From Niallia taxi (GTDB lineage: Bacteria > Bacillota > Bacilli > Bacillales > Cytobacillaceae), in assembly GCF_032818155.1 (NCBI RefSeq), contig NZ_CP102590.1, positions 372,001 through 436,000 of the forward strand: 64,000 nucleotides of DNA, in the 5' to 3' direction. Below the pieces are notes generated by a model. It ran no database searches. It worked only from the letters and a program-made list of their open reading frames with translations, and was not told the origin of the DNA. Positions 46,421 through 54,994 of this stretch are shown piece by piece. Positions within the stretch are counted from its first letter, which is position 1; the number at the start of each line of letters is the position of its first letter. The translations under genes and the position numbers were made by a program.

Positions 46421-46457
46421 AAAAAACACCTCCTAATTAACAGGAGGTGTTTTTTTG
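46421..46457. terminator. Terminator of the mannose-family PTS operon
   Basis: AAACACCTCCT/AGGAGGTGTTT stem with T-runs on both sides, ending the IID gene. Confidence 0.9.
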
Positions 46458-46485
46458 TGTTTCATTATTTAATTAAAGCTATTCA

Positions 46486-47397
46486 TTACATTAGATGAAT
46501 TAAGTGGAACACGATACCAACCACGAATAATCCAAGGATCATAACGATTGGAGACACCTTTTTCTTAAGCAGCCACATGCACAGAAGTGTTAGCAGCAAT
46601 CCAGCTAAACCAGGAATTAAGCTGTCTAAGTTTGCTTGTAATGTGGTGACCTTCATAGGGTCTAATGATAATCCGGCAGCTTGCTGTTCGAGCGCTGTTT
46701 TTATGCCTTGTGCACCATCAGGTAGTTTATCCCATTCGATAAATGCACCTTTGTCGAGTTCAACGGACGATACAACTGGGGTGAATTGGACGGATACCCA
46801 CCTGTTAACAAGGGCTCCGAGTATGAACATACCGAGTATGGAGGCACCTTTTGTAATGCTTTGCAGGATGCCGCCAGATAAGTCGTCCGTAATTTTAGAG
46901 CCTGCTTTGTAACCAAATTCCTGTGTATACCATGTGAAAGCCATTCGAATTATATTCCAAGCAAAGAAGTAAATAATTGGACCAAGGATATTACCAGTTA
47001 ATGCAAGTGAAGCTGCTAATGCACCAAGGATTGGTTTAACCGTGAACCAGAAAACTGGATCTCCGATACCTGCTAAAGGTCCCATCATTCCGACTTTAAC
47101 ACCTTGAACTGCTGTGTCTTCAACTGGTGCACCATTTGCACGTTCTTCTTCAAGAGCTAAAGTAACACCAATAATCGGTGAAGCAACATATGGGTGTGTA
47201 TTGAAGAACTCTAAGTGACGTTTTAATGCGTCAGAACGATCTTCTTTTGTTTTATATAATTTTTTGATGGCAGGAATCATAGAAAATGCCCAACCACCGT
47301 TTTGCATACGTTCATAGTTCCAAGAACCTTGAAGGAAAGTGGAACGCCACCAAACAGAAACACGATCTCTTTTCGATAATCTTAATTCTTTTTCCAT
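46486..47397 (-). CDS. manZ: PTS mannose/fructose/sorbose family IID component
   Basis: A 303-residue membrane protein of EIID-man type. It shows SRDRVSVWWRSTFLQGSWNYERMQNGGWAFSMIPAIKKLY-like N-terminal part, GVTLALEEERANGAPV and LAGIGDPVFWFTVKPI, with a membrane anchor region near the C-terminus. It forms the channel with IIC. It is the last gene of the IIAB-IIC-IID operon. The sugar is glucose or mannose in close relatives. Confidence 0.93.
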   Translation of the reverse strand: MEKELRLSKRDRVSVWWRSTFLQGSWNYERMQNGGWAFSMIPAIKKLYKTKEDRSDALKRHLEFFNTHPYVASPIIGVTLALEEERANGAPVEDTAVQGVKVGMMGPLAGIGDPVFWFTVKPILGALAASLALTGNILGPIIYFFAWNIIRMAFTWYTQEFGYKAGSKITDDLSGGILQSITKGASILGMFILGALVNRWVSVQFTPVVSSVELDKGAFIEWDKLPDGAQGIKTALEQQAAGLSLDPMKVTTLQANLDSLIPGLAGLLLTLLCMWLLKKKVSPIVMILGLFVVGIVFHLIHLM

Positions 47398-47415
47398 TGT
47401 TTATTCCCCTCCTTC

Positions 47416-48222
47416 TTAGTAATTATCAATAATATCGCCTAATGGATCTCCATTGTTGGAGTTTCCGCCGCCACCTGAGCCGCCTTGCTTAGATAGTGCT
47501 AAGTAAATAAGTGCAAGCGCCACACCGATAGCTCCAAGACCGATAAGTGTGATTTGTGAAACTGTCGCTAATACGAAACCGATTGCGAAGAATGGCCATA
47601 CTTCTTTTGTAGCCATCATGTTGATTACCATTGCATAACCAACTGCTACAACCATTCCCCCACCTATTGCCAAGCCGCTTGTTAACCAAGTTGGCATTGC
47701 TTCAAGCATTTCTCTAACAGGACCTGCTCCAATAGCTAAAATTAATACAGCTGGGATTGCGATACGCAAACCTTGCATACAAATTGCGACGATATGCCAT
47801 AATTCAACTTTCCGTATATTACCTTCTCTTGCTGCAGCATCCATTAAATGCACCAATGCTGTTGCAATTGTACGAACGATGATAGTTAATAGCAAACCAG
47901 CAACTGCAAGAGGAACTGCAATCGCGATGGCAGAAGATACTCCAGCTTCTCCCTGCCCACTTAAGACTAAAATAATAGCAGATGCAATTGATGCTAATGC
48001 AGCATCCGGAGCTACGGCTGCTCCAATGTTTGCCCAACCTAAGGCGATCATTTGCAGCGTACCACCTAAGATAAGACATGGTACTAAGTTTCCAGTAACT
48101 AAGCCGATTAACGTACATGCAATGATAGGTTGGTGGAAGTGGAACTCATCCAAAATCCCTTCGACACCAGCTAAAAATGCGACGATAATGACTAATATTA
48201 TTTGAATCATATTTAAATCCAT
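47416..48222 (-). CDS. manY: PTS mannose/fructose/sorbose family IIC component
   Basis: A 268-residue membrane protein with about seven to eight helices. GILDEFHFHQPIIACTLIG, ALGWANIGAAVAPDAALAS and ATALVHLMDAAAREGN are the EIIC-man hallmarks of the ManM/ManY group of streptococci and Listeria. It carries sugar across with the IID subunit, 18 bp downstream. The tail GGSGGGGNSNNGDP is low-complexity. In LAB this protein pair is also the class IIa bacteriocin receptor; whether this copy is a target is unknown. Confidence 0.93.
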   Translation of the reverse strand: MDLNMIQIILVIIVAFLAGVEGILDEFHFHQPIIACTLIGLVTGNLVPCLILGGTLQMIALGWANIGAAVAPDAALASIASAIILVLSGQGEAGVSSAIAIAVPLAVAGLLLTIIVRTIATALVHLMDAAAREGNIRKVELWHIVAICMQGLRIAIPAVLILAIGAGPVREMLEAMPTWLTSGLAIGGGMVVAVGYAMVINMMATKEVWPFFAIGFVLATVSQITLIGLGAIGVALALIYLALSKQGGSGGGGNSNNGDPLGDIIDNY

Positions 48223-48257
48223 GTTATTAGTCCTCCCGTTTTCTCTGATTTATACGA

Positions 48258-49229
48258 TTATTTTTGTTTATTTAATTCTTCCTGTGCCTTTTTGAGAATG
48301 TCATCCATATTGCCTTTTGAATCGTTCGGTACCTTCCGTACATCGAAGTTCAAACCAGCTTCCTTAAGCTTAGCGAATGTATGGATGTCTTCCTGACTAA
48401 AAGCCAATACCTTATTCGGCTGAACTTTACCAGGTGAGTGGGCCATTGAACCGACATTAATGGTTTTTAATGGAACGCCACCTTGGACTGCTTTCAGCGT
48501 ATCCTGCGGGTTTTCAAACAGAAGCAACGCACGCTGACCGCCAAAGTGTTTATCATCCTTAGCAAGCTCAATCATTTTATTGATTGGTACAACATGTGCC
48601 TTAACGCCCGGAGGAGCTGCCTGTTGAATCAATTTCTTCCGTAAATCATCTTTAGCTACTGCATCTGACACAACGATAATTCGTGTTGGCTGTGTCGTTT
48701 TTGTCCAAGCAGTCGCTACTTGACCATGAAGTAAACGAGAGTCGATACGTGCTAACACGTATTCAAATTTACCAGGTGCACCTGCATTAACTGGTTTAGC
48801 TGCAGCTGCAGCAGTGGTTTCTGCTGGTTCTAATTCTTCTGGTTTTACTTTAACCCCTTCTTTTGCTGTCCCTAGAATATGTGCAGCAATTTCATGGGCT
48901 GTGTTCATGGAGAAGCGTGATGCATATGCTTCAATCAACATAGGTAAGTTCATACCTGCAACAATCGCCCATTTGTCTTTGTGATTTTCTAACAAGCTGT
49001 TGGCTTGGTTGAATGGAGTTCCACCCCAAAGATCGACTAAGAATAATACTTCGTCTTGATTGTCGAAAGAGGCGATTGCTTCTTGCATTTTTGCCTTGAC
49101 ATTTTCAGGTCCTTCGCTCGGCATCAATGTTACAGCTTTTACATTTTCTTGCTCTCCGAAAATCATCGCTCCAGATTGCATGATACCAGTGGCGAATTCA
49201 CCATGACTAGCAATGATAATTCCTACCAT
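48258..49229 (-). CDS. manX: PTS mannose/fructose/sorbose family IIAB component
   Basis: A 323-residue cytoplasmic protein: IIA domain (1-130, active His9 in IIASHGEFA), Ala/Pro linker (about 131-155) and IIB domain (156-323, active His168 in RIDSRLLHGQVATAW). The order and sequence match the ManL/ManX type. It receives phosphate from HPr and passes it to the sugar. AGGAGG precedes the ATG. It is the first gene of the operon and has a long leader with a terminator and cre-like sites. Confidence 0.94.
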   Translation of the reverse strand: MVGIIIASHGEFATGIMQSGAMIFGEQENVKAVTLMPSEGPENVKAKMQEAIASFDNQDEVLFLVDLWGGTPFNQANSLLENHKDKWAIVAGMNLPMLIEAYASRFSMNTAHEIAAHILGTAKEGVKVKPEELEPAETTAAAAAKPVNAGAPGKFEYVLARIDSRLLHGQVATAWTKTTQPTRIIVVSDAVAKDDLRKKLIQQAAPPGVKAHVVPINKMIELAKDDKHFGGQRALLLFENPQDTLKAVQGGVPLKTINVGSMAHSPGKVQPNKVLAFSQEDIHTFAKLKEAGLNFDVRKVPNDSKGNMDDILKKAQEELNKQK

Positions 49230-49312
49230 CTTTTTACCTCCTATTATTATTTACAGCTAAATTACTAAAGTGATTATATCAAGTGTAGTTCAGCTGTATT
49301 TCTTCAGCTCAT

Positions 49313-49326
49313 TTAAAGCGGTTACA
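49313..49326. promoter_or_regulatory. cre-like site in manX leader
   Basis: On the minus strand TGTAACCGCTTTAA, one base off TGWAANCGNTNWCA. Confidence 0.55.
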
Positions 49327-49347
49327 TCTTCGATGAAATAACAAAAA

Positions 49348-49436
49348 AGGCATGAGTAAAAAGTCGATTTAAATGAGAATATAGGTATAGAGTGCCCCTT
49401 ATCCTTCATTTCAATCACTACTTTTAACTCATGCCT
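49348..49436 (-). terminator. Long-range attenuator-like terminator in manX leader
   Basis: On the minus strand AGGCATGAGTTAAAAGT at 49436-49420 can pair with ACTTTTTACTCATGCCT at 49364-49348 (17 bp, one mismatch) across a 55-nt loop, followed by TTTTTTGT. It lies about 120 bp before manX, so it is either an attenuator or the end of a leader transcript. Confidence 0.65.
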
Positions 49437-49484
49437 GATCGAATCAGTAACACGTAAAAAATATGACGATGATATTTAGTTTTA

Positions 49485-49498
49485 TGTAAACGCTTTAA
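49485..49498. promoter_or_regulatory. cre-like site upstream of the man leader
   Basis: TGTAAACGCTTTAA on the plus strand, one base off the CcpA consensus. Confidence 0.6.
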
Positions 49499-49705
49499 GT
49501 TTAGAATAAAAAATTTTTGCATCGCTTTAATGAGCTTGCAAAAATATTGTAGCATACTTAATTGTCATCTTACAAGGGGAATTTTATTCTTTTTTTTCGC
49601 AGCCTTATCACAAAGGTTGCGTTTACAATTGTAATAGCAAAAAAGCAATAAGCAGCTGCTATTTTTTAGTCTCTTTTTCAACTTCAATTACAAATTGCCA
49701 AACTA

Positions 49706-50077
49706 TTATTTTTTAATTTTCCCTTTTACACCGCGTTTAACAACATCAAAGAAGCTTAAAGATTGCACCATTTTGCTTGCATCAATGTAATTACGAACTT
49801 CTCGCAATACTTTTTTTGGATCCTTTGAAGAAAAAATATATTTTCCATTACGCTTAGTTTGAACAGCATATCGAGGTATCCATTTCCCTTTGAACATAAC
49901 AGAGGCTGTCACGATATCGACTTCTTCCCAAGGAATTTGAATAAATTTACGAGCATCACGAGTATTGAAGAATTCAAACCCCTTATCTCCAATCATGATT
50001 TTACCGTACTCAGAAATTCCCATATGTGAGGTTGCATCTGTAACAAAATCGACCTTAGTGTTAATTGACTGGACCAT
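49706..50077 (-). CDS. manO: DUF956 / ManO-type protein
   Basis: A 123-residue cytoplasmic protein, DUF956 family: DATSHMGISEYGKIMIGDKGFEFFN and VDIVTASVMFKGKWIPRYAV. It is encoded next to mannose-family PTS operons in Lactobacillales and Listeria, where it is called ManO and is thought to influence PTS expression. Here it precedes the operon, separated by the long leader. The neighbourhood fits ManO well; the mechanism is not established. Confidence 0.85.
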   Translation of the reverse strand: MVQSINTKVDFVTDATSHMGISEYGKIMIGDKGFEFFNTRDARKFIQIPWEEVDIVTASVMFKGKWIPRYAVQTKRNGKYIFSSKDPKKVLREVRNYIDASKMVQSLSFFDVVKRGVKGKIKK

Positions 50078-50502
50078 TTGATGTACTCCATTTCTTTATA
50101 TTTACTAATCATTATACGTATTTTTTTATTTTTAGCAAAAAATACTTAGGATTACATGGAGAATTTTTATGAAAAAAGAGTGGCATGTCCGAAAATATTG
50201 TTAAATGATAGGCATGGTAGTTAACGTCCCACTTACTTGCTTGTATACTGCGTGAATTATCTTATTTACAAGGGTCGGTTTATAGTGTCTTTATATAGGC
50301 ACTATTATTTGTGCACCATAACAATTCAGCTCGAAGGAATAAATAAAACTCTTCTATTTTTTCGAACTGCTTCTAATTTTATCCATAAATTGTGCCTTTT
50401 GCGCTAAAATTTTACTAGGTATAAAAATACAAGAGTATTTAAATACAGCTTACAAGGAATAAAGCTCCGTAATTTAGCACTAAAATCGAAGCTTCACTTA
50501 AT
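50078..50502. other. Gene-free spacer with palindrome copy 3
   Basis: AT-rich with the 24-bp palindrome at 50282-50305 as the only clear structure. Confidence 0.5.
50282..50305. repeat. Dispersed 24-bp palindrome, copy 3
   Basis: ATAGTGTC-TTTATATA-GGCACTAT, two positions away from perfect symmetry. Confidence 0.7.
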
Positions 50503-51465
50503 TTACAGGCGAACCTCTGTTAATGGAACATCACCATTCAGCACCCTTATTATATTATCTACTGCAAGATATGCCATTTTCATTCTTGTTTTAAGACTTG
50601 CACTACCGATATGCGGCAATGTAACCACATTAGTTAAAGTTAATAAGTGATGATCAACTGGTACTGGTTCCTGTTCGAAAACATCTAAGCCAGCACCCCA
50701 AATTTCGCCGCTTTTTAAAGCATGATATAATGCCTCTTCATCGACTAGGCCGCCTCTGGCTGTGTTGATAAGAATGGCATTTCGTTTCATTAAAGACAAT
50801 TCCTCTTTCCCAATTAGATGGTGGACTTCTGGACTATATGGAAGCATGAGACATACGTAATCAGATCTTTGCAAAAGTTCCGATTGCTCTGCATATGTGA
50901 TACCAAGCTCACGTTCTTTATCATACTTTCGGGTGCGATTATAATAAAGCACATTCATGTTAAATCCTTGTGCCCTCTTCACAAGTGCTTCACCAATTCT
51001 ACCTAAGCCAATAATCCCTAATGTTGCTTCAAATATATCTTGACCAGTAAATTCCATTAACGACCAAGCCCCCCATTGTCCACCACGCAAAGCATCAGAG
51101 GCAGCAGGTATGCCGCGAGCAGCTGCCATTAACAGCGTAAAAGTTAAATCTGCTGTCGTTTCTGTTAAAACTCCAGGGGTATTAGTCACGATTATTCCTT
51201 TTTTCGTTGCTGCTTGAACATCAATATTGTTGTAGCCTACCGCTACATTACTTATAATCTGTAAATGCTTCGCCCTGCTTATGACCTCTTCATCTATCGT
51301 GTCTGTTAATAAACAGATAAGCCCGTTTACATTTTCAACTTCTTTAAGCAGAATTTCCCTTGGTACTGGTTTCCCTTCTTCTTCCCACATTCGCACTTGA
51401 AATTGCGATAGCTTCTCAACGATTTCATTTGGCAGCTTTCTAGTAATGTAAACAGTCTGTTTCAT
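50503..51465 (-). CDS. D-2-hydroxyacid dehydrogenase (glyoxylate/2-ketogluconate reductase type)
   Basis: A 320-residue NAD(P)-dependent reductase. NAD-binding Rossmann motif LGIIGLGRIG near residue 148, catalytic Arg in NTARGGLVDE, Glu and the final His in LPHIGSAS near 285. The substrate-side block NVAVGYNNIDVQAA is of the glyoxylate/hydroxypyruvate/2-ketogluconate reductase group, like B. subtilis YvcT. Single gene, no linked partner. Substrate is one of the small 2-keto acids; the exact one is undecided. Confidence 0.88.
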   Translation of the reverse strand: MKQTVYITRKLPNEIVEKLSQFQVRMWEEEGKPVPREILLKEVENVNGLICLLTDTIDEEVISRAKHLQIISNVAVGYNNIDVQAATKKGIIVTNTPGVLTETTADLTFTLLMAAARGIPAASDALRGGQWGAWSLMEFTGQDIFEATLGIIGLGRIGEALVKRAQGFNMNVLYYNRTRKYDKERELGITYAEQSELLQRSDYVCLMLPYSPEVHHLIGKEELSLMKRNAILINTARGGLVDEEALYHALKSGEIWGAGLDVFEQEPVPVDHHLLTLTNVVTLPHIGSASLKTRMKMAYLAVDNIIRVLNGDVPLTEVRL

Positions 51466-51603
51466 TGAATCTCCACCTTTTCCACTGGAAAGTTTTTCAA
51501 TCCTACTACAGATAGATTACAACAAATCAAGATATTGGGAAACTATCCTGTTCCTTTAAGCATCACCATTTATTATTGTGAGCTATTTATAAAAACGCAA
51601 AAA

Positions 51604-51634
51604 AAGAGAGGTATACAAAATCGGTACCTCTCTT
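51604..51634 (-). terminator. Terminator after the lipoprotein gene
   Basis: AAGAGAGGTA/TACCTCTCTT stem, with six or more U following on the minus strand. Confidence 0.85.
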
Positions 51635-51640
51635 CCTGAA

Positions 51641-52171
51641 TTATTGTTCAGATTGATAGTCAATATCATACTTTTTCGCTAATTTACCCATATCTTCATG
51701 ATAATCTTTAATCAACAGCAAGTACTCCTGCGCTTTTGCGTTTGATTGACCAAATAAATCTTCTTCTTTCGTTTCTAAGCCTTGTTTTTCAAGCTGCAGT
51801 GCATCGTAATATGTGCTTGTTGCTTCTTCCATTTGTTTTTTCAAGGGCTTTAATTCGGAAGAAGTGACTTCCATATTTTTTGCTTCATTAACTGCTTTTT
51901 CATATGTCGGGATGACTTGGTTAATCAGCACTTTATACAGCTCTTCATCTGATTTAAAGTTATCACCTGTCACAGTTTCCAGTGCTTCATTTGCTTCTGT
52001 TTCATAAGCAGAAATCTTCGCAACATCATTGTTAATGAAATCCACTACTTCTTTTTGCGTTTCATCAAAAGAAGCTTCTTCCTTTGTATCCTCTTCTTTT
52101 GTCGTTGAATTATTGCTGCAGCCTACAAGCAATATAAGTACAGCAATTAAACTGTAAAATAATTTTGCCAA
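51641..52171 (-). CDS. Helical lipoprotein of unknown function
   Basis: A 176-residue lipoprotein with lipobox LVGC near residue 18, then an acidic linker (TTKEEDTKEEAS) and a long helical domain (about 45-170) likely to form a helical bundle. It starts at TTG; GAGG stands 9 nt upstream. The mature protein is anchored outside the membrane. Resembles YkyA-type coiled lipoproteins in shape, though I could not match a family. Monocistronic. Confidence 0.7.
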   Translation of the reverse strand: MAKLFYSLIAVLILLVGCSNNSTTKEEDTKEEASFDETQKEVVDFINNDVAKISAYETEANEALETVTGDNFKSDEELYKVLINQVIPTYEKAVNEAKNMEVTSSELKPLKKQMEEATSTYYDALQLEKQGLETKEEDLFGQSNAKAQEYLLLIKDYHEDMGKLAKKYDIDYQSEQ

Positions 52172-52585
52172 AACACCTTACCTCACTATTCTATGATATC
52201 TAAATTGCTTCTTTCTTTACTATAACATACTGAAATATTGGATACAGGTAAAAAGCTCGAATCAATATAACTAATAGTATTCCCAAATAACTTTCGTGCT
52301 CGCTATTTTTTTATTGTTACGTGCATAAGTATAAGGTCTAAACAAAGTGACTATTAGTTGAAAAGATAACCAAATCACGTAAATGAACGAGACTATTTAT
52401 GTATATTTACAAACTCTCACTCTTTATAGTCGCTATATATAGACACTATAAATTTTACCCTATTTTAGTAATATTTTAATAATAACTTAAACTACTGCAC
52501 TACACTAAAAAATGCAGGGGATTTCCATAAGACACTAACTATAGTTACTAGAAAACCGTTCTCGTGAATCCTTTAAGTAAAAAAA
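52172..52585. other. Gene-free spacer with palindrome copy 4
   Basis: AT-rich, no gene. Contains the 24-bp palindrome at 52426-52449. Confidence 0.5.
52426..52449. repeat. Dispersed 24-bp palindrome, copy 4
   Basis: ATAGTCGC-TATATATA-GACACTAT. One arm has two changed bases. Confidence 0.7.
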
Positions 52586-52606
52586 GGCTCTAGTAACCCT
52601 AGAGCC
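52586..52606 (-). terminator. Terminator of alpha-amylase gene
   Basis: GGCTCTAG/CTAGAGCC with a 5-nt loop and a U-run on the minus strand. Confidence 0.88.
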
Positions 52607-52628
52607 CTACGATTGAAATCAATAATTA

Positions 52629-54176
52629 TTATTTCACTAAAACAGTTGTGTGAGCAGGAATGGTTAGTGAAGATTTCGTGTTCTTAACTCCCTGTTCACT
52701 TGCGAAAATAACTTTCCCTATAAGTGGAGTCTTTACAACAACTGTTTCATTTGCGATATTATGAAAAATCTGAATCGAGCTTTTTTTATACGTGCGATTA
52801 TAAGCAACAACTTTGGCATTATTCACTTCGATAGTTTCTAAATTGCCTTTGCCTAACTCCTCATACTGCTGCCGAATACGAATCATTTTACGGTAGTGAC
52901 TTAACAGCGAATTTTCCCTATCGTCTTGTCCTTCGACTGAAATACCGTTATTGCCAATATTATAAACAGGTGACTGCCAGCTTGTTTGGCCTTCACCATC
53001 ACCCTCGTACCACCGAAATGGTTCACGAATTAGCTCATCTGGTTTTTCGCCTGTCATGCCGATTTCTTCTCCATAATATAGGAATGGATTACCAGGCAAT
53101 GTTAAGAGAATGGAGGCTGCAGATTTGCCCTTTTTTATATCTCCATTTAATTCGCTCATAACTCGAATTTGATCATGGTTTGTTAAGAAGGTTGCATCGA
53201 TTTTGTTTGGGTTATAGGTTCTGTAAAGTTCATCTGTAGCTATTGCGGCGGCAGCTATTCCTTCATCTATACCGTTTTTAACAGAATGAACGATTTTGCT
53301 GGCTAAATCAAAGTTAAATGCAGAATCTAATGACTTGTAGTATGGTGCAACCACCTCTGCCACATCCCAAACCTCTCCAACCAAATATACATCTGGTTTT
53401 ACCTCTAGCATCGCTGCTCTGAATTGCTCCCACCATTTTAGGTTGTTTAATGCACCATCTGTTGTTTGTCCTTTATAAATATGCATAGCCGCATCTAACC
53501 TGAAACCGTCCGCCCCCTGCTTTAACCAATACTGGCCAATCTTTATTAGCTCTTCTCTTACATGAGGATTAGTAAAGTTTAAGTCAGGCATCCCAGACCA
53601 AAAAGTGCCGTAATAATAGCCTGCTCCATTCAGATTTTTATACCACACCTGCTGGCCCCATGATCCAGTTTCACTTAAATCAGTATGTTCATCTGACCAA
53701 ACATAATAATCATGATATTTACTAGTAACATCTCGGCTGGCTTCTATAAACCAAGGATGTTCACTGCTTGTATGATTGATTACTAAATCTATAATAACTT
53801 TAACGTCACGTTTATGTGCTTCTAATGTAAGTTCATGAAAATCTGCCAATGTTCCATATTCAGGATCGATACTATAGTAATCTGTCACATCATATTTATG
53901 GTAGCTTGGAGAGGTATTAATCGGCATTAACCACAAGCCATTAACTTGTAAATCCTTGTTCGTATTTCTATTTCCATCATTTAAATAATCCAGCTTCTTA
54001 ATAACCCCTTTTAAATCGCCATGGCCATTTCCATCAGAATCATAAAAAGACTTCACATAGATTTCATAAAAAACACCGTCTTTATCATTTTGGTTTTTCT
54101 CTTCCTTAACACTTACCCTGGATGATAAACTAGCTGCTAACGGCAATGATAATGATACAGCGTACCATTTTTTCAT
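52629..54176 (-). CDS. Secreted alpha-amylase (GH13)
   Basis: A 515-residue GH13 enzyme with a signal peptide (about 1-22, no lipobox Cys). Conserved regions are [10 protein letters not shown] (I), GFRLDAAMH (II, nucleophile Asp), LVGEVWD (III, acid/base Glu) and TNHDQ (IV, Asp). The C-terminal beta domain ends [10 protein letters not shown]. It closely follows the B. megaterium-type alpha-amylase as I recall it. It degrades starch outside the cell. Two perfect cre sites lie upstream, so CcpA repression is expected. Confidence 0.94.
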   Translation of the reverse strand: MKKWYAVSLSLPLAASLSSRVSVKEEKNQNDKDGVFYEIYVKSFYDSDGNGHGDLKGVIKKLDYLNDGNRNTNKDLQVNGLWLMPINTSPSYHKYDVTDYYSIDPEYGTLADFHELTLEAHKRDVKVIIDLVINHTSSEHPWFIEASRDVTSKYHDYYVWSDEHTDLSETGSWGQQVWYKNLNGAGYYYGTFWSGMPDLNFTNPHVREELIKIGQYWLKQGADGFRLDAAMHIYKGQTTDGALNNLKWWEQFRAAMLEVKPDVYLVGEVWDVAEVVAPYYKSLDSAFNFDLASKIVHSVKNGIDEGIAAAAIATDELYRTYNPNKIDATFLTNHDQIRVMSELNGDIKKGKSAASILLTLPGNPFLYYGEEIGMTGEKPDELIREPFRWYEGDGEGQTSWQSPVYNIGNNGISVEGQDDRENSLLSHYRKMIRIRQQYEELGKGNLETIEVNNAKVVAYNRTYKKSSIQIFHNIANETVVVKTPLIGKVIFASEQGVKNTKSSLTIPAHTTVLVK

Positions 54177-54194
54177 TAGTTATCCTCCCTTTTA

Positions 54195-54208
54195 TGAAAT
54201 CGCTTACA
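54195..54208. promoter_or_regulatory. cre site before alpha-amylase gene
   Basis: TGAAATCGCTTACA fits TGWAANCGNTNWCA perfectly. It lies 19 bp before the start codon on the mRNA side, a road-block position. Confidence 0.85.
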
Positions 54209-54392
54209 ATCTAAATATACAGCTTATTATAACTAGTTGCAAACATTTGTAAAAAACTGAAGCTTTTTACATTGCAAAAGCCGATTTAGGTGTTATCACC
54301 TCACCATTCCTTTTTTAGCATTCTAATTTTTACGAAAGTTGTCACAAGTTATTAGGACTTTTAATCTAAAAATATCAAAATAAGCCACATTT

Positions 54393-54406
54393 TGAAAACG
54401 TTAACA
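54393..54406. promoter_or_regulatory. Second cre site in the divergent region
   Basis: TGAAAACGTTAACA fits the CcpA consensus perfectly. It could act on the amylase promoter or on the plus-strand operon. Confidence 0.75.
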
Positions 54407-54505
54407 AATTTGTCGAATTTTCTTGGTACTTGTCGTGTTATATTGTAAACGTAATCTGACATGCAGGTCCCTGCCAGATTATTAATACAGTAACAGGAGG
54501 AAAAC

Positions 54506-54910
54506 ATGAAAAAGAAACTTATTCCAGGTTTATTAATTACCGCTTTTCTTTTTTCAATCGTAGCTCCAACTGGGTTTGCACAAAAGAAATCCTTTTCCTT
54601 TAATGTAACTCCGAATCAAAATAGTGGTGTAGCGTATTCTGCACCTAATCCGAAAGATGATTCTGAACAAAAAGCTTATATTTATACGACAAAACATAAT
54701 GTTATCTCCGCAGATAGATTTTACTACAATGTAAGAAAAACACCGTCAATTAGCTCAACATCCTATACTGGTTATATTAGAGTAACTTCAGCGAATGTCA
54801 AAAAAATTGTGAAATCCTATAGTATAAAAGCGAACAAAGGTCAAAGCTTAATTCTGCAAGCAGATACAGATACTTACTCTGTACATTCAGAGGGTTATTG
54901 GTATTCCTAA
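54506..54910 (+). CDS. Small secreted protein (DUF2712-like)
   Basis: A 134-residue protein with a classical signal peptide (about 1-25, cleavage near GFAQ-KK). The mature part is beta-rich and begins SFSFNVTPNQNSGVAYSA. Its start, length, and lack of Cys resemble DUF2712-type secreted proteins encoded with small ABC transporters in Bacilli and streptococci. AGGAGG stands 7 nt before the ATG. It is the first gene of a five-gene plus-strand operon with lipoprotein and ABC transporter genes. Function unknown; bacteriocin-like or stress-sensing roles are speculation. Confidence 0.7.
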   Translation: MKKKLIPGLLITAFLFSIVAPTGFAQKKSFSFNVTPNQNSGVAYSAPNPKDDSEQKAYIYTTKHNVISADRFYYNVRKTPSISSTSYTGYIRVTSANVKKIVKSYSIKANKGQSLILQADTDTYSVHSEGYWYS

Positions 54911-54994
54911 AAGCTAAAACGGCTAAGTTAGCAAAGACCGACCACCTGCATCGGTCTATGTTTAATATTATTAATATTGAAAGGAGCATAAGTC

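Larger units (their letters stand above)
49230..49705. other. Leader and promoter region of the man operon
   Basis: Contains two cre-like sites, the attenuator-like hairpin and a second weak inverted repeat (TTTTTGCA/TGCAAAAA at about 49517-49541). No -24/-12 sigma-54 promoter and no protein gene found. Confidence 0.5.
54177..54505. other. Divergent regulatory region of amylase and secreted-protein genes
   Basis: No gene. It holds the two cre sites (54195 and 54393) and presumably both promoters. Confidence 0.6.

Noticed and set aside
49230..49560. Sigma-54 (-24/-12) promoter for the man PTS operon
   Set aside because: No TGGCAC-N5-TTGC pattern was found, and no LevR-type activator gene is in the window.
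26002..52449. CRISPR array or parS/Noc site for the recurring palindrome
   Set aside because: Copies are kilobases apart with no spacers, and the sequence does not match TGTTNCACGTGAAACA or ATTTCCCGGGAAAT.
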